DNA from: an uncultured Trueperaceae bacterium
GTDB lineage: Bacteria > Deinococcota > Deinococci > Deinococcales > Trueperaceae
Assembly (NCBI GenBank): GCA_937907415.1
Contig: CALCHY010000302.1
Location: 1-64,000, forward strand
DNA: 64,000 nt
Direction: 5' to 3'
The notes beneath the pieces were generated by a model. It worked only from the letters and a program-made list of their open reading frames with translations. It was not told the DNA's origin and searched no databases. Made by a program: the position numbers and the translations under genes. Shown one piece after another: positions 8,067 through 17,268 of the stretch (position 1 is its first letter; every line of letters begins with the position of its first letter).

Positions 8067-11000
8067 TCACGCTGTCACCTCGGCCGGATCCCACGCGATA
8101 TTGCGATAGTGCTCGAGCACCGCTTCAGTCCAAGGTTCATGATCCCAGGTGGGGTGAAAGGTGGCGTAGAGGTCCCGTATCTGCTGCTCGTCCAGGCCGT
8201 AGAGACGGGCGACACAGGCGTCTAGTTCTGGCTTCATGTCCTCGGCCTGGTCCTCTGGAACAGGGCCGTAGTCGACGCCGACGGCCTTCGCCCACTCGGC
8301 GTAGCGGTCGTCAATCGCGCAGAGGCGGCCGGCGAGCTCGATGACCCGGCAGCGACCAGGATGGTCGTGGGCGACTTCTGGTACGGGCAGTGTGTTGAAG
8401 ATCGAGAAGGTCATGTGCGTTTCGACTTGCCGCCTCGCGTACCAGTCCAGTACGCGCGACGAAAGGAAGCCGAGCAGGTAAGCCTCATCGGTTTCGGTTG
8501 CCTGCACCCTCACGAGGGTAGGCGCGGTGTGCTGATGCACGACGTGGGGCGGCACAAGCGCGGCGATGAGCGTTCGTTGGTCCGTGGCTCGCGCTACGTC
8601 ACGGAAGGCGATCCGGGGCTTATAGGCCGGGAGGGTTCGAGGTTGCGCCACCTCGGCCTCGGGCAGCCCGTAGAAGGCGGAAGACCGCGTTCTGGCCTGC
8701 CGCGCGCGCTTCTCGTGCAAGTGCGACACCACCTGCTTCGGGTCCACCCAGGCGTAGATCTCGCCCGTCTCAGGTGTCCAGAGGTTGAACGATGCTCCCG
8801 AGTAGACGGGCCACAAGCCGGTGGAGTTAGGCACGTCGAACTGATAGAGGTGCTTGTCGTTCGTGGCGTCGAGCTCGCGCAAAGGCCGGAACCGCCAGTC
8901 GGTCCGTTCATCGCCGATGCGCAGGTGCGCGAGCAGTGACCGGTAGATGCTGACGTCAGATTCGTCGTTAAGCATGGGGAAGATTAGGTCATCGCTCCAG
9001 GTCCGGAACTCGTCTGCCTCGATGGTCTCAGGCTCGCGCTTCTGGCCTTCCAGATACTCGGGCATCGAGCGGAACGGGCCGCTCAGGCGGACGTGGCCGT
9101 CATCACTGCCCTTGTGAACCGTGGTCAGCCCCACGGTGTATTGCGGATGTACTGATTCGAACACCCACTCTCGATTGTTCACGAGGAGCGCCACGTCGTC
9201 AAACGCACCACCAGTCATAATCTGATCCCGCCATGCCTTCATCCCAGGCGCAGCGAGCGTCGCCTGCCTCGGTATGACGACGCCGAAGCGGCCACCGTCG
9301 CGCAGCAGGTGCCAGAAGCGCCAGGAGAACACGCGCGCGAGCTCGGTATCACCGGACCCGAGCTCGTACGAGCCGGACTTCATAATCACAGCCATGTTCT
9401 TGGCCGTTTCCTGCTCCGCTGCTAGGGCAGCGGCTAGGTCTGGCCGAGACTCCGCGTAGCGCTTGGCGGCAGCTTCCTTCTCACGTTGCGGGAGCGCGCG
9501 AAACCCGGGGAAGTGCCGGCCCCAGAACTCGTGAGTCTCGACTTTGACTTTCTCCCAGGGTGGGTTGCCGACGATCACGTCAAAGCCTGGGCGTTCGCGC
9601 AGAAACACCTCTGGAAAGGCCACCGGGAAGTGGAGGCTGCCGAGTTCATTGGCCACGCTTCTGGAGTCGTCATCCCTTAGCTTGAACAGATCCTCCGGAG
9701 AGGTGATCACGGGAGCCGCTCGCTGCTTGGTGCGGACTGCGACCGTCACATCGAAGAATGCCGTAACCGGCTCGACGGCGGCCTTCACAATCTTCTCGGT
9801 TTCGCGTGCGGCCTCGATGTCCTTCGGCGTAGCGTCCACCAGGCGCGCCAAACGCTGCAGCGGCGCTTCGGCTGCAGCTAAAGCCTCCCGGAGCGGGTCG
9901 TTGAACATGCTCACCTGCGTGCCGTCGACCTTCGACATCGCAGCCGCGGCCTCTTCGATGGTGGCGATGCCCGTAAGAGAATCACCCACCACGAGGTTGT
10001 GGTTGAGGAACGACAGCGGGAGGCCCGGTACGAACGTGTGGATCCACATGCTGACGCGCGCGAGCTCGACGCTGATGGGGTTGAGGTCGACGCCGTAGAC
10101 GCAGCGGCGCGCGATGAGTCGCCTCAGTAGGGAGGCGTTCTCGATCTCCACGCCGGCGGCATTGTCACCCAGCGCATTGGTCGCGTGCTGGCGCAGGTCG
10201 TTTAGTTCGGCCGCCACCTGGGGGATGGGGTGTTCGGCTAGGAAGCTGCTGATCTGTGCTTCGATGCGGTCGACTACGGCGGTGAGGAAGTGTCCGGAGC
10301 CCATGCTTATGTCAGCTACGCGGAAGTCGAACAAGGCGTCGACGGCGTCGGCCTCGCGTTCCGCCTCCACCAATTTCGCGACCCGCGCGAGGTGCTCGTC
10401 TAGGGTTGGGACGAGGGCGTGGTCGAGCAGGTGATCCACAGCAAACGGTTTAGTGAAGTACGAGCCCGTGGCCTTACGTTGGCCCGACTTGTTATGCAGG
10501 TAGACGTCGCCCGCCGGCACCACCACCCTGTCGCCTTCCTTGGCGGGCAGGTAGGTGGCGTCCTTGCCAAGGGCGAGGTCTTGCTCGGCGACACTTAGGT
10601 CGCTCTCTAGCAGGCCTTCGTAGATGGTGCCGAACTCGCGCACGCTCAAGGAGCGGAAGTCGATGGGGCCTACGGCGCCGTCGGGGGTGCGGTCGATGAT
10701 GAGGGCGGCGAGTGCGGGCCCGAAGTCGGCGTTGTTGAGGTCAAGGTCTTTTATGATGCCGCCGACAGGGTTGACGCTGGGGTCGGGGGAGAAGAGCCCG
10801 CCGTTGTAGGCGGGTATGCCCCAGCGTTGGTGGCCTTTGTCTACTGCGCGGAAGAGCGCTTGGCAGTCGCGCCACAGGTCGTTCTGCGCGGTATCCGGCT
10901 GCACAGGCGCCTCACCCGTGAAGGGGTTGTGGAAGCCTAGGTCGCGGCCGGCGTTGATGCCTTCCGCAATATGGATGGCTAGTGCCTTGAGGGAGTTGTC

Positions 11001-12185
11001 GGTGTACTCGCCGTTGACGTGAAGCGGCAAGAGTCGTGAATCTTCCGCGTAAGAGATGAACAGCAGCCGGAAGAGGATGGTGAGGGCGGTGCGGTAGTGC
11101 TGGGCAAGTTCTGTCTCGCTGGAGCCGCCTACTTGCTTAGCGATGCTGAGCGCGAGTCGAGGGATGGCTTGCTCATAGACGCGTTCACGGAGGCGCGCGG
11201 AGAGGCCAGTCGTGAAGTCGCGCGAGGCCTGCTGGATTTCGTAGAAGGTGCCGTCTTGGGTGAGGGCTTCGCTGGAGAAGAGCAGGTGCAGGTAGCCCGC
11301 CTTGTCGCTTGGAAGCAGGCTGAGGTCGAGCTCGACGTACGTCTCGGCGCGGCCGCGCTGACCCACGGCGCCGCTGGTGGCTGCAGAGTAGAGGCGGAGT
11401 GAACTGCCGCGCACGCTGATGACCCAGGGGACGTTGTCGCGATCGGCCTGGGTGAGAGCGTAAGAGACGGGCGTCTGCATCCCGAAACGGAAGGAGGGGT
11501 AGTCGGGTTGTTCGTCCTCTTGGAGGAACACCGCGATGACGCGAGCGGTACCGCTGCTAGTCCTTAGCACCTGATGACCGCCAGTCTGCTCGAGGTGGTA
11601 ACCGAGGCCGCGGATGAGGTCGTGGTCACGGAGACGCAGCATGGCGCGCCCCTTGCTTTCGGCAGCAGCCCAATCGTGCCTGCGGGGGACACCGTTGAAC
11701 AGCTCGTGGGTGGCGAGCAGGCCCTTGTTGCGCAGTCCGGGCAGCTCATCGCTGGTTTGCTCGAGGGCGCCCTGGATCATCCGGGCGGCAAGGTGCCGGT
11801 TGGTTTCCGCTAACGCAGACGCGGCGAGGCGTTCGGCCTGGCTAAGGTCAAGGTCGGCGACGGTGGGGGAGTCACCGCTGGGCCCGCACACGACCGTGCG
11901 CACCTCGGCACCGTCAGCATAGGCGATCACCGTGAGCAGGGGCGCTGCAGAATGGCCCTGACGCGACTTCCAGACGCTTCGCGCCTCTGTGGTGGTGAGT
12001 TTTCGGGAGCTGGTTGCGAGCGCGACCTCGACCGCGTCGCGGCCGTGGCCAGTCCAGTGGAAGTAGGAGGTCAGGCCATCGAACTTCGTGCTGGTTTCGC
12101 GCCAGCGGCCCTTCTGGGCGTGAACATCCCGCAGGAAGTCGGCGGCGGCAGTTTCGAGTGTGGCGGGAAGGCCCGTTTGGGACAC
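8067..12185 (-). CDS. large type IIG-like adenine-specific DNA methyltransferase
   Basis: A 1372-residue protein. Near residue 450 it has LLFISYAEDSRLLP, common in type IIG/BREX-type methylases. Motif I is DISMGSGHFL (about 626-635) and the catalytic motif IV is NPPW (about 873), as in N6-adenine methylases of the Eco57I class. The C-terminal 300 residues carry a TaqI-like target-recognition region (RIAFRDVARATDQRT..., LGFLSSRVLDWYARRQV). No clear PD-(D/E)XK nuclease was seen in the first 250 residues, but one cannot be excluded. It is the first gene of the cassette; start GTG 12185 has GGGGG about 8 bases upstream. Likely role: mark self DNA for the two downstream proteins. Confidence 0.87.
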   Translation of the reverse strand: MSQTGLPATLETAAADFLRDVHAQKGRWRETSTKFDGLTSYFHWTGHGRDAVEVALATSSRKLTTTEARSVWKSRQGHSAAPLLTVIAYADGAEVRTVVCGPSGDSPTVADLDLSQAERLAASALAETNRHLAARMIQGALEQTSDELPGLRNKGLLATHELFNGVPRRHDWAAAESKGRAMLRLRDHDLIRGLGYHLEQTGGHQVLRTSSGTARVIAVFLQEDEQPDYPSFRFGMQTPVSYALTQADRDNVPWVISVRGSSLRLYSAATSGAVGQRGRAETYVELDLSLLPSDKAGYLHLLFSSEALTQDGTFYEIQQASRDFTTGLSARLRERVYEQAIPRLALSIAKQVGGSSETELAQHYRTALTILFRLLFISYAEDSRLLPLHVNGEYTDNSLKALAIHIAEGINAGRDLGFHNPFTGEAPVQPDTAQNDLWRDCQALFRAVDKGHQRWGIPAYNGGLFSPDPSVNPVGGIIKDLDLNNADFGPALAALIIDRTPDGAVGPIDFRSLSVREFGTIYEGLLESDLSVAEQDLALGKDATYLPAKEGDRVVVPAGDVYLHNKSGQRKATGSYFTKPFAVDHLLDHALVPTLDEHLARVAKLVEAEREADAVDALFDFRVADISMGSGHFLTAVVDRIEAQISSFLAEHPIPQVAAELNDLRQHATNALGDNAAGVEIENASLLRRLIARRCVYGVDLNPISVELARVSMWIHTFVPGLPLSFLNHNLVVGDSLTGIATIEEAAAAMSKVDGTQVSMFNDPLREALAAAEAPLQRLARLVDATPKDIEAARETEKIVKAAVEPVTAFFDVTVAVRTKQRAAPVITSPEDLFKLRDDDSRSVANELGSLHFPVAFPEVFLRERPGFDVIVGNPPWEKVKVETHEFWGRHFPGFRALPQREKEAAAKRYAESRPDLAAALAAEQETAKNMAVIMKSGSYELGSGDTELARVFSWRFWHLLRDGGRFGVVIPRQATLAAPGMKAWRDQIMTGGAFDDVALLVNNREWVFESVHPQYTVGLTTVHKGSDDGHVRLSGPFRSMPEYLEGQKREPETIEADEFRTWSDDLIFPMLNDESDVSIYRSLLAHLRIGDERTDWRFRPLRELDATNDKHLYQFDVPNSTGLWPVYSGASFNLWTPETGEIYAWVDPKQVVSHLHEKRARQARTRSSAFYGLPEAEVAQPRTLPAYKPRIAFRDVARATDQRTLIAALVPPHVVHQHTAPTLVRVQATETDEAYLLGFLSSRVLDWYARRQVETHMTFSIFNTLPVPEVAHDHPGRCRVIELAGRLCAIDDRYAEWAKAVGVDYGPVPEDQAEDMKPELDACVARLYGLDEQQIRDLYATFHPTWDHEPWTEAVLEHYRNIAWDPAEVTA

Positions 12186-12363
12186 GTGATACCCCCAGAT
12201 GTCGATAGTAAGGATGATACCAGCGACCTTTGGGGCCTCCCGCCCAATTCCTTACCTGAGACGTGAGGGGCGCAGAGCGAGTGGGCCACAGCGCACTAGC
12301 CGGGCTTCCAAGTCCTACCTCTAGCTATGGGCAAAGACGGCTGGTGAGCGTGAAGCTAGCTGT

Positions 12364-13452
12364 CTACCCGGGAAACGCCAACTCGCACGGCTGCCCGAAG
12401 CCGATCCAAGCTGAACGTGTTTCTAGTTCGAAGACGGAGAAGTAGGTCGTGAAGGTTCCGAGTCCGGCGTCGTCTCGGTGCCGGCAGACACTCTCTTGGG
12501 GGGCGCCAACATGATCTTGTGCGATGGCCCAGAAGTCCTTTGGGTTGGCGGCCTTCGCCAGCAGCGCCGTAATGCGCTCCTCGCGATGAAAAGTGGACTC
12601 GTATTCCTCGCGTTGGGGGGAGATTTCTTGGAAGCGGGGTGTCTTGTAGTGGTTAGTCCGCACCGCTGTTGCCGCGCCGGTGTCGAAGAACTCCGCGTCG
12701 GAGGCAGTCATTTCTAGCGCTCCCACTCGGCCAGGTTCGGCAACGACGTTGTTGATGCCGGTGAGGCGAGGCAGTGTGCTCTGGATCTGCATGAGGTCGT
12801 TGAGGCCGTGCGCCTTGATTAAGAGCGCGTGCGCGTCCGTGCCGACGTCGGCTGAATCCAGCCGGTTGATATCGAAGGGCGTGCGTTGGGACCACACGCC
12901 GCTGGTTCCGGCCGCGACGCCGCGGGACGTCATCACGCTGCCTGGATAACTGATGATCCCTGCCTTGTGGACTTCGAGCGATTCGAGGCCGTCTGGGTAT
13001 TGGCGAACCAGCACCACGTGCTCGACTGCTCCGCCCTTCTGGTCACGAGTTTTGGCCAGTAGAGTGCGCTTTCCGCCGTCGGGTGCTCGAACGACCTTGG
13101 CGAACTGGCTGCACTCGATCCGCAACCAGTCGAGGACGTTGCCAACCTTGAGGTTTAGCGTGAGAATATCGTCGAGCGGTAGTCCGCTGCCCTCGGCCAT
13201 TCCGCGATACTCGGCCCACGTGTCGGGGTGGTTGTGCTCGACGTAAGCGGCGGCCCGCTCGTAAGCGCGATCCAAGAGCGCTTGGTCGCGCCCCACGAGC
13301 TGCGCTTTCACGGCTTCCAGGTTCTGTCTGATCAGATCCGGTACGCGCTCACCGTGCTGGCGTCCTTGTTCGAAAGAATCGCCACTTACGACAAGCAAGC
13401 GATCGTCGGCCGGCCCCTGGGAGTCGACAAGTCGGACGTTGAACGCACTCAT
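12364..13452 (-). CDS. C45-family (penicillin acyltransferase-like) Ntn hydrolase
   Basis: A 362-residue protein of the acyl-CoA:6-aminopenicillanate acyltransferase/C45 peptidase class. The expected autocleavage site and nucleophile Cys is in WLRIECSQFAKV (about C114), followed by TLLAKTRDQ, as in the family. No signal peptide is evident, so it should be cytoplasmic. Family members hydrolyse or transfer acyl groups on amides such as N-acyl amino acids, beta-lactams or peptides; the substrate here is unknown. I place the start at ATG 13452, which overlaps the dipeptidase TGA (ATGA), rather than GTG 13458. As last gene of the peptide-transporter operon it probably processes an imported N-acylated peptide (inference). 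Confidence 0.82.
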   Translation of the reverse strand: MSAFNVRLVDSQGPADDRLLVVSGDSFEQGRQHGERVPDLIRQNLEAVKAQLVGRDQALLDRAYERAAAYVEHNHPDTWAEYRGMAEGSGLPLDDILTLNLKVGNVLDWLRIECSQFAKVVRAPDGGKRTLLAKTRDQKGGAVEHVVLVRQYPDGLESLEVHKAGIISYPGSVMTSRGVAAGTSGVWSQRTPFDINRLDSADVGTDAHALLIKAHGLNDLMQIQSTLPRLTGINNVVAEPGRVGALEMTASDAEFFDTGAATAVRTNHYKTPRFQEISPQREEYESTFHREERITALLAKAANPKDFWAIAQDHVGAPQESVCRHRDDAGLGTFTTYFSVFELETRSAWIGFGQPCELAFPG

Positions 13453-14477
13453 GCCCACACCGCCTTAAACACCCGCAGGAAGTTCTCGCCGAGGATCTTG
13501 TGGATGTCGCTCTCCTGGTAGCCGCGTTGCACGAGGCCGCGAGTGAGATTGCGGATGTGCTGAACCTTGGCGTAGTCGCGGTTCACGACCGTTTCGCGAA
13601 TCCAGGGACTGTTGTAGAACAGCTTCGTTGTCGTCTCCCAGGAAAGCTTGGGCTTCTCGAAGATGTCGGATCCGACGCCGACATGGTCGATGCCGACCAA
13701 GTCGACGACGTAGTCGAAGTGATCGAGGTAGTCATCCAATGTCGGCTGTACGCCGACCTTCTTGTGGGACATGAAGCCGTGCGGACTGAGGCCCACAACG
13801 CCACCGCCGGCCGCTACGGCCTTGATTTGCTCGTCGGTGATGTTGCGGTTGCTTGGCGTTATCGACTTGGCGTTGGAGTGACTGAAGATGCAGGGTTTCG
13901 AGCTGCGCTCGATGGCGTCGAGTGAACTGCGTTCGCCCACGTGCGAGAGGTCGACCACGATGCCAAGCCGGTTCATCTCGTTCACCGCCTGGATTCCGTA
14001 GTAGGTGAGAGGACCGTTACGCGGCTCCATGCAGCCGTCGGCCATGAGGTTCGGCTCCATGTAGGCGAGTTGGCAGACGCGTAGGCCCAGCTTGTGCAGG
14101 ATCGTCCAACGGTGGAAGTGCTTGCCAATAGGTGTGGGGCTCTGGAAGCCGAAGACGATGCCGACCTTATTCTCGGCCACGGCTCGGTCGATGTCGGCAA
14201 CGCTTTTCACTTGCATGACGCCGGGCACTACCTGGAACAGGCTGAAGTAGTGGAACATCTCTGTCAGGGCGGCCTCAAGGTCGGAAGCGTGCGCTACTAG
14301 GGTGACGTGGGCTACGCGGATGTTGCTCTTAAATAGCCGTTCTAGATAGGGTACGCCCTCGTCGGCGGGGGGTTCGGGATGGATCAGTCCGCCGCCCAGG
14401 CCGTCGATGATCAGCGCGTCCTGGTGGATGCGTTCTGCTGTTGCGATAATGTCCTCGCTGAAACTGAGTTGCGACAC
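13449..14477 (-). CDS. M19 membrane-dipeptidase-family protein, altered metal site
   Basis: A 342-residue TIM-barrel amidohydrolase of the renal-dipeptidase family. Second-site metal ligands are present in DLSHVG and FSHSNAKS, and the catalytic Asp in GVGSDIFEK. The usual first HxD (VDGHxD) is replaced by IIDGLGGG, and the bridging Glu region reads FGFQSP, so three canonical ligands appear missing. It may be a mononuclear or divergent enzyme. The start is taken as GTG 14477, which has GGAGG 8 bases upstream; the longer frame from 14528 lacks this. It follows the binding-protein gene across two strong hairpins and overlaps the C45 gene by four bases. Confidence 0.82.
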   Translation of the reverse strand: MSQLSFSEDIIATAERIHQDALIIDGLGGGLIHPEPPADEGVPYLERLFKSNIRVAHVTLVAHASDLEAALTEMFHYFSLFQVVPGVMQVKSVADIDRAVAENKVGIVFGFQSPTPIGKHFHRWTILHKLGLRVCQLAYMEPNLMADGCMEPRNGPLTYYGIQAVNEMNRLGIVVDLSHVGERSSLDAIERSSKPCIFSHSNAKSITPSNRNITDEQIKAVAAGGGVVGLSPHGFMSHKKVGVQPTLDDYLDHFDYVVDLVGIDHVGVGSDIFEKPKLSWETTTKLFYNSPWIRETVVNRDYAKVQHIRNLTRGLVQRGYQESDIHKILGENFLRVFKAVWA

Positions 14478-14553
14478 TTTTTGAGCCTCCGAATGTTCTT
14501 GATGGCAGGGATTGTTGAGGCAAACCACCGCCTACGCGTAGTCCGCCGGCCAT

Positions 14554-14626
14554 GGTGGTGTCGCCTTGGGGGGAGGCGACACCACCTGAGCCAAGCGCGT
14601 TCACTCGCGGTGAACGCGAGTGAACG
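14554..14626 (-). promoter_or_regulatory. tandem stem-loops after the binding-protein gene
   Basis: Directly after the stop of the substrate-binding gene, CGTTCACTCGC/GCGAGTGAACG form an 11-bp stem (14598-14626). Then GGTGGTGTCGCC/GGCGACACCACC form a perfect 12-bp stem (14554-14586). There is no T tract. They most likely stabilise the upstream mRNA or reduce read-through into the dipeptidase gene. Confidence 0.65.
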
Positions 14627-16240
14627 TTAGTCGGCGAGCCTCACAAGGTTGTACATGTGCTCGGCTACGCGTCCGGCGGCCTCGTCCTCGAAGAAGAAGC
14701 CGGTGTACTTGGTGCTGTAGGGGCGCAGGTAAGCGTACTCGACGAGGTTGACCATCGGCACGTCCTGAGCGAGGAGCTCCTGGAGTTCCGCATAGTACTC
14801 GCGTCGCGCGTCGCGATCAGCGGTGCTGCGGCCAAGTTGTAGCAGCTCGTCGACCTCGGCGCTGGAGTAGCGCATGGCGTTAGCGGAGCCGCTGCTGCCA
14901 ACGAAGTTGACCAGTTCGGAGGGGTCGGGGCCGCGGAGGCCGCCACCGTGGACGAGATCGAAGTTGCGCCTGTTGTTGACGACATCGGTCTTGAGAGCGT
15001 ACTCGATGACCTGTACGTTGACGTCGATGCCGACGCGGCTGAGTTGTTGCTTCACCATCTGGGCCTGTTCGGGGCTGCCCCAGATATTGGTGGGGAAGAC
15101 GGCGAAGTCGATGCGCATACGCACGCCGTCCGCGCCGCGCGGGTAGCCGGCCGCGTCGAGAAGGCGTTCGGCCTCTTCGAGGTCTGTCTCGGGTTGGCCC
15201 GCATCGGTGTTGTTGGCCCATTCGACTACTGAGGTGAAGTAGCCGTCGGCGGGGTTAACGAGATTCTGGTAGAGCCGATCCACGAGCTCATCGCGGTCTA
15301 TAGCGAGAGCCACGGCGCGGCGCAGGTTGACGTCTTGCCACATGGGCTTATCGAAATTGAAGCCGAACCACATCACTACAGGTGAGACGCGGCCAACGAC
15401 CTCGATGCCAGCCGTCTGCCTTAGGCGGGGTACGTCAGCAAATGGGGGAGAAGCCGTGATGTAACCAACTTGGCCTGATTCCAGCGCCAGTAGGGCGGTG
15501 GGGAGGCTGGGGATGAACTGGAAGACGAGGCGCTGAAGGAAGGGGCCCTCCCCGTAGTAATCGGGGTTGGCCTCGAGCATTACGTGGCTGCCTGGTACGT
15601 ACTCGACGAACCGGAACGGTCCGGTCCCGACAGGCTTGAGGTTGTACTCGTTGTTACGGGCGTCGGTGCCTTCGTAAAGGTGCTTCGGAAGAACGGTGAA
15701 ACTGTTGTAGGAGGCGAAGTTCTCCATGAGGATGCCGTTCGGCTGGCTCAGGTTGACGATCACCGTGTGGTCGTCTGGCGTTTCGACGCTGGCGATGTCG
15801 GTGAGGAACTTATAGGTGACTGCCGAGTTCCCTTGGGCCACGATGTCGTCCAGAGTCCACTTCACGTCAGCGGACGTAAACGGTGTGCCGTCGTGCCAAG
15901 TGACGCCTTCACGGAGCTTAATCGTGTAGGTCTGGAAGTCATCACTGTACGACCAGCTCTCGGCAAGGTCGGGATAGACGTCATTGGTGATGTTGTCGAA
16001 GAAGACTAGCTTCGACATGATGTTCATGTTGATGTAGTTCGCGCCGCCGTAGGAATCGTAGTTGGTGATTAGTTGCTTAGGCTCGAGGGCGGCCGCAACC
16101 ACCAGGGTGCCTTCTGGGGTTGGCTTCTGGGCGAGCACGCTTCCGGATACGAGCGCTGCTAGGGTGAGGCTTGCGGCAAGTATGAACCGTCCAGCGGCCC
16201 TAAGGTTCGGTTGCTTCACTTTTCTCTCTTTCTCAGCCAT
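14627..16240 (-). CDS. peptide ABC transporter substrate-binding protein (SBP family 5)
   Basis: A 537-residue exported binding protein. A basic N-terminus is followed by a hydrophobic signal segment (RFILAASLTLAALVSGSVLAQ) and a maturation site after AQ near residue 38. The body shows family-5 hallmarks: YPDLAESWSYSDD..., KLREGVTWHDGTPFTSADV and RRAVALAIDRDEL. It should capture oligopeptides or related amides in the periplasm and deliver them to the permeases encoded upstream. ATG 16240 overlaps the ATPase stop; a GTG at 16219 behind a GAGAAAGAGAG tract is an alternative start that shortens the signal peptide. Strong hairpins follow the stop. Confidence 0.92.
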   Translation of the reverse strand: MAEKERKVKQPNLRAAGRFILAASLTLAALVSGSVLAQKPTPEGTLVVAAALEPKQLITNYDSYGGANYINMNIMSKLVFFDNITNDVYPDLAESWSYSDDFQTYTIKLREGVTWHDGTPFTSADVKWTLDDIVAQGNSAVTYKFLTDIASVETPDDHTVIVNLSQPNGILMENFASYNSFTVLPKHLYEGTDARNNEYNLKPVGTGPFRFVEYVPGSHVMLEANPDYYGEGPFLQRLVFQFIPSLPTALLALESGQVGYITASPPFADVPRLRQTAGIEVVGRVSPVVMWFGFNFDKPMWQDVNLRRAVALAIDRDELVDRLYQNLVNPADGYFTSVVEWANNTDAGQPETDLEEAERLLDAAGYPRGADGVRMRIDFAVFPTNIWGSPEQAQMVKQQLSRVGIDVNVQVIEYALKTDVVNNRRNFDLVHGGGLRGPDPSELVNFVGSSGSANAMRYSSAEVDELLQLGRSTADRDARREYYAELQELLAQDVPMVNLVEYAYLRPYSTKYTGFFFEDEAAGRVAEHMYNLVRLAD

Positions 16241-17267
16241 TCAGCTGAACGTTGGCTTTGGGTGCGGTGGGGGAGGCATCTATGCCCGGCTCCAAAAGGT
16301 GGCAGGCGGCGGTGCGTCCAGTTCCGACTTGAATTAGTGGTGGCTCCTCCTCTCGGCAGCGTTGGGTTGCTAAAGGGCAGCGCGGGTGGAACCGGCAGCC
16401 AGAAGGTGGGTTAATGGCGCTAGGCGCTTCGCCGGTGGCTTCGATACGGATCTTGTCCTCGCCAAGAAGACTCGGAACCGAAGAGAGTAGAAGTTGCGAG
16501 TAGGGGTGAAGGGGGGACTCGATGATTTCGGTGGCTGGGCCTTCTTCGACGATCTTCCCCAGGTACATGACCATGATGCGATCACAAAGGAATCCGGCAG
16601 TGGCGAGGTCGTGGGTGATGAGCAGGACAGGTATGCCTGTCTCTTGATTGAGGTCGCGCAGCAGGTTTAGGATGCTGGCTCTAACTGAAACGTCGAGCAT
16701 TGATACTGGCTCGTCGGCAACGACGAACTTCGGGTTGACCACTAGAGCGCGTGCGATGGCTACTCGCTGGCGCTGGCCGCCCGACAATAGGTGCGGTAGG
16801 CGATTGGCGTATCGCTCGGCTGGGCGGAGCTCGACGCGCTCCAGTGCTGCCATGGCGGTGTCGCGGCGTTCCTGTTCGCTGTTGCCTAGGCCGAGGTACC
16901 GCAGTGGTTGTGCCACGGTCTCGAGGATGGTTCTTTGGGGATTGAGGGAGTCGTATGGATCCTGGAAGATCATCTGGACTTTGCGTCGGAACTCCTTGAG
17001 TTCCTTACCGCGGATCGTCGCGCCGACCTCTTGGTCACCTATGCGGATGCTGCCACTTGTCGCGTTCTCGAGTCGGACTAACAGGCGCCCAAGCGTTGAC
17101 TTGCCGCAGCCCGATTCCCCGACGAGGCCCACCACTTCGCCTTTGTCGAGCTCGAAGGAGACGCCGCTCACTGCATCTACGACGGGCACTTGGCCCGTGA
17201 GTTGCTTCAGCAGTCCCGTCTTGACGGGGTATTGCTTGGCGAGTTCCTTGACTTCTAGATAGGCCAT
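16233..17267 (-). CDS. oligopeptide/dipeptide ABC transporter ATPase (OppF/DppF type)
   Basis: A 344-residue ATPase. Walker A is GESGCGKST, the signature is LSGGQRQRV, and Walker B leads to VVADEPVSMLD. The C-terminal oligopeptide tail has the Cys-rich CRFHPRCPLATQRC box, which often binds an iron-sulfur cluster. The start is ATG 17267 (MAYLEVKEL), next to the stop of the partner ATPase; a longer frame from 17462 would overlap that gene by about 190 bases and has no matching homology. It pairs with the next gene to energise peptide uptake. Confidence 0.92.
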   Translation of the reverse strand: MAYLEVKELAKQYPVKTGLLKQLTGQVPVVDAVSGVSFELDKGEVVGLVGESGCGKSTLGRLLVRLENATSGSIRIGDQEVGATIRGKELKEFRRKVQMIFQDPYDSLNPQRTILETVAQPLRYLGLGNSEQERRDTAMAALERVELRPAERYANRLPHLLSGGQRQRVAIARALVVNPKFVVADEPVSMLDVSVRASILNLLRDLNQETGIPVLLITHDLATAGFLCDRIMVMYLGKIVEEGPATEIIESPLHPYSQLLLSSVPSLLGEDKIRIEATGEAPSAINPPSGCRFHPRCPLATQRCREEEPPLIQVGTGRTAACHLLEPGIDASPTAPKANVQLNG

Positions 17268-17268
17268 T

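Noticed and set aside
2566..12185. Complete DISARM or BREX system
   Set aside because: No DrmA, DrmB, PglZ, BrxC or BrxL gene is present; only a methylase and a helicase are of comparable type.
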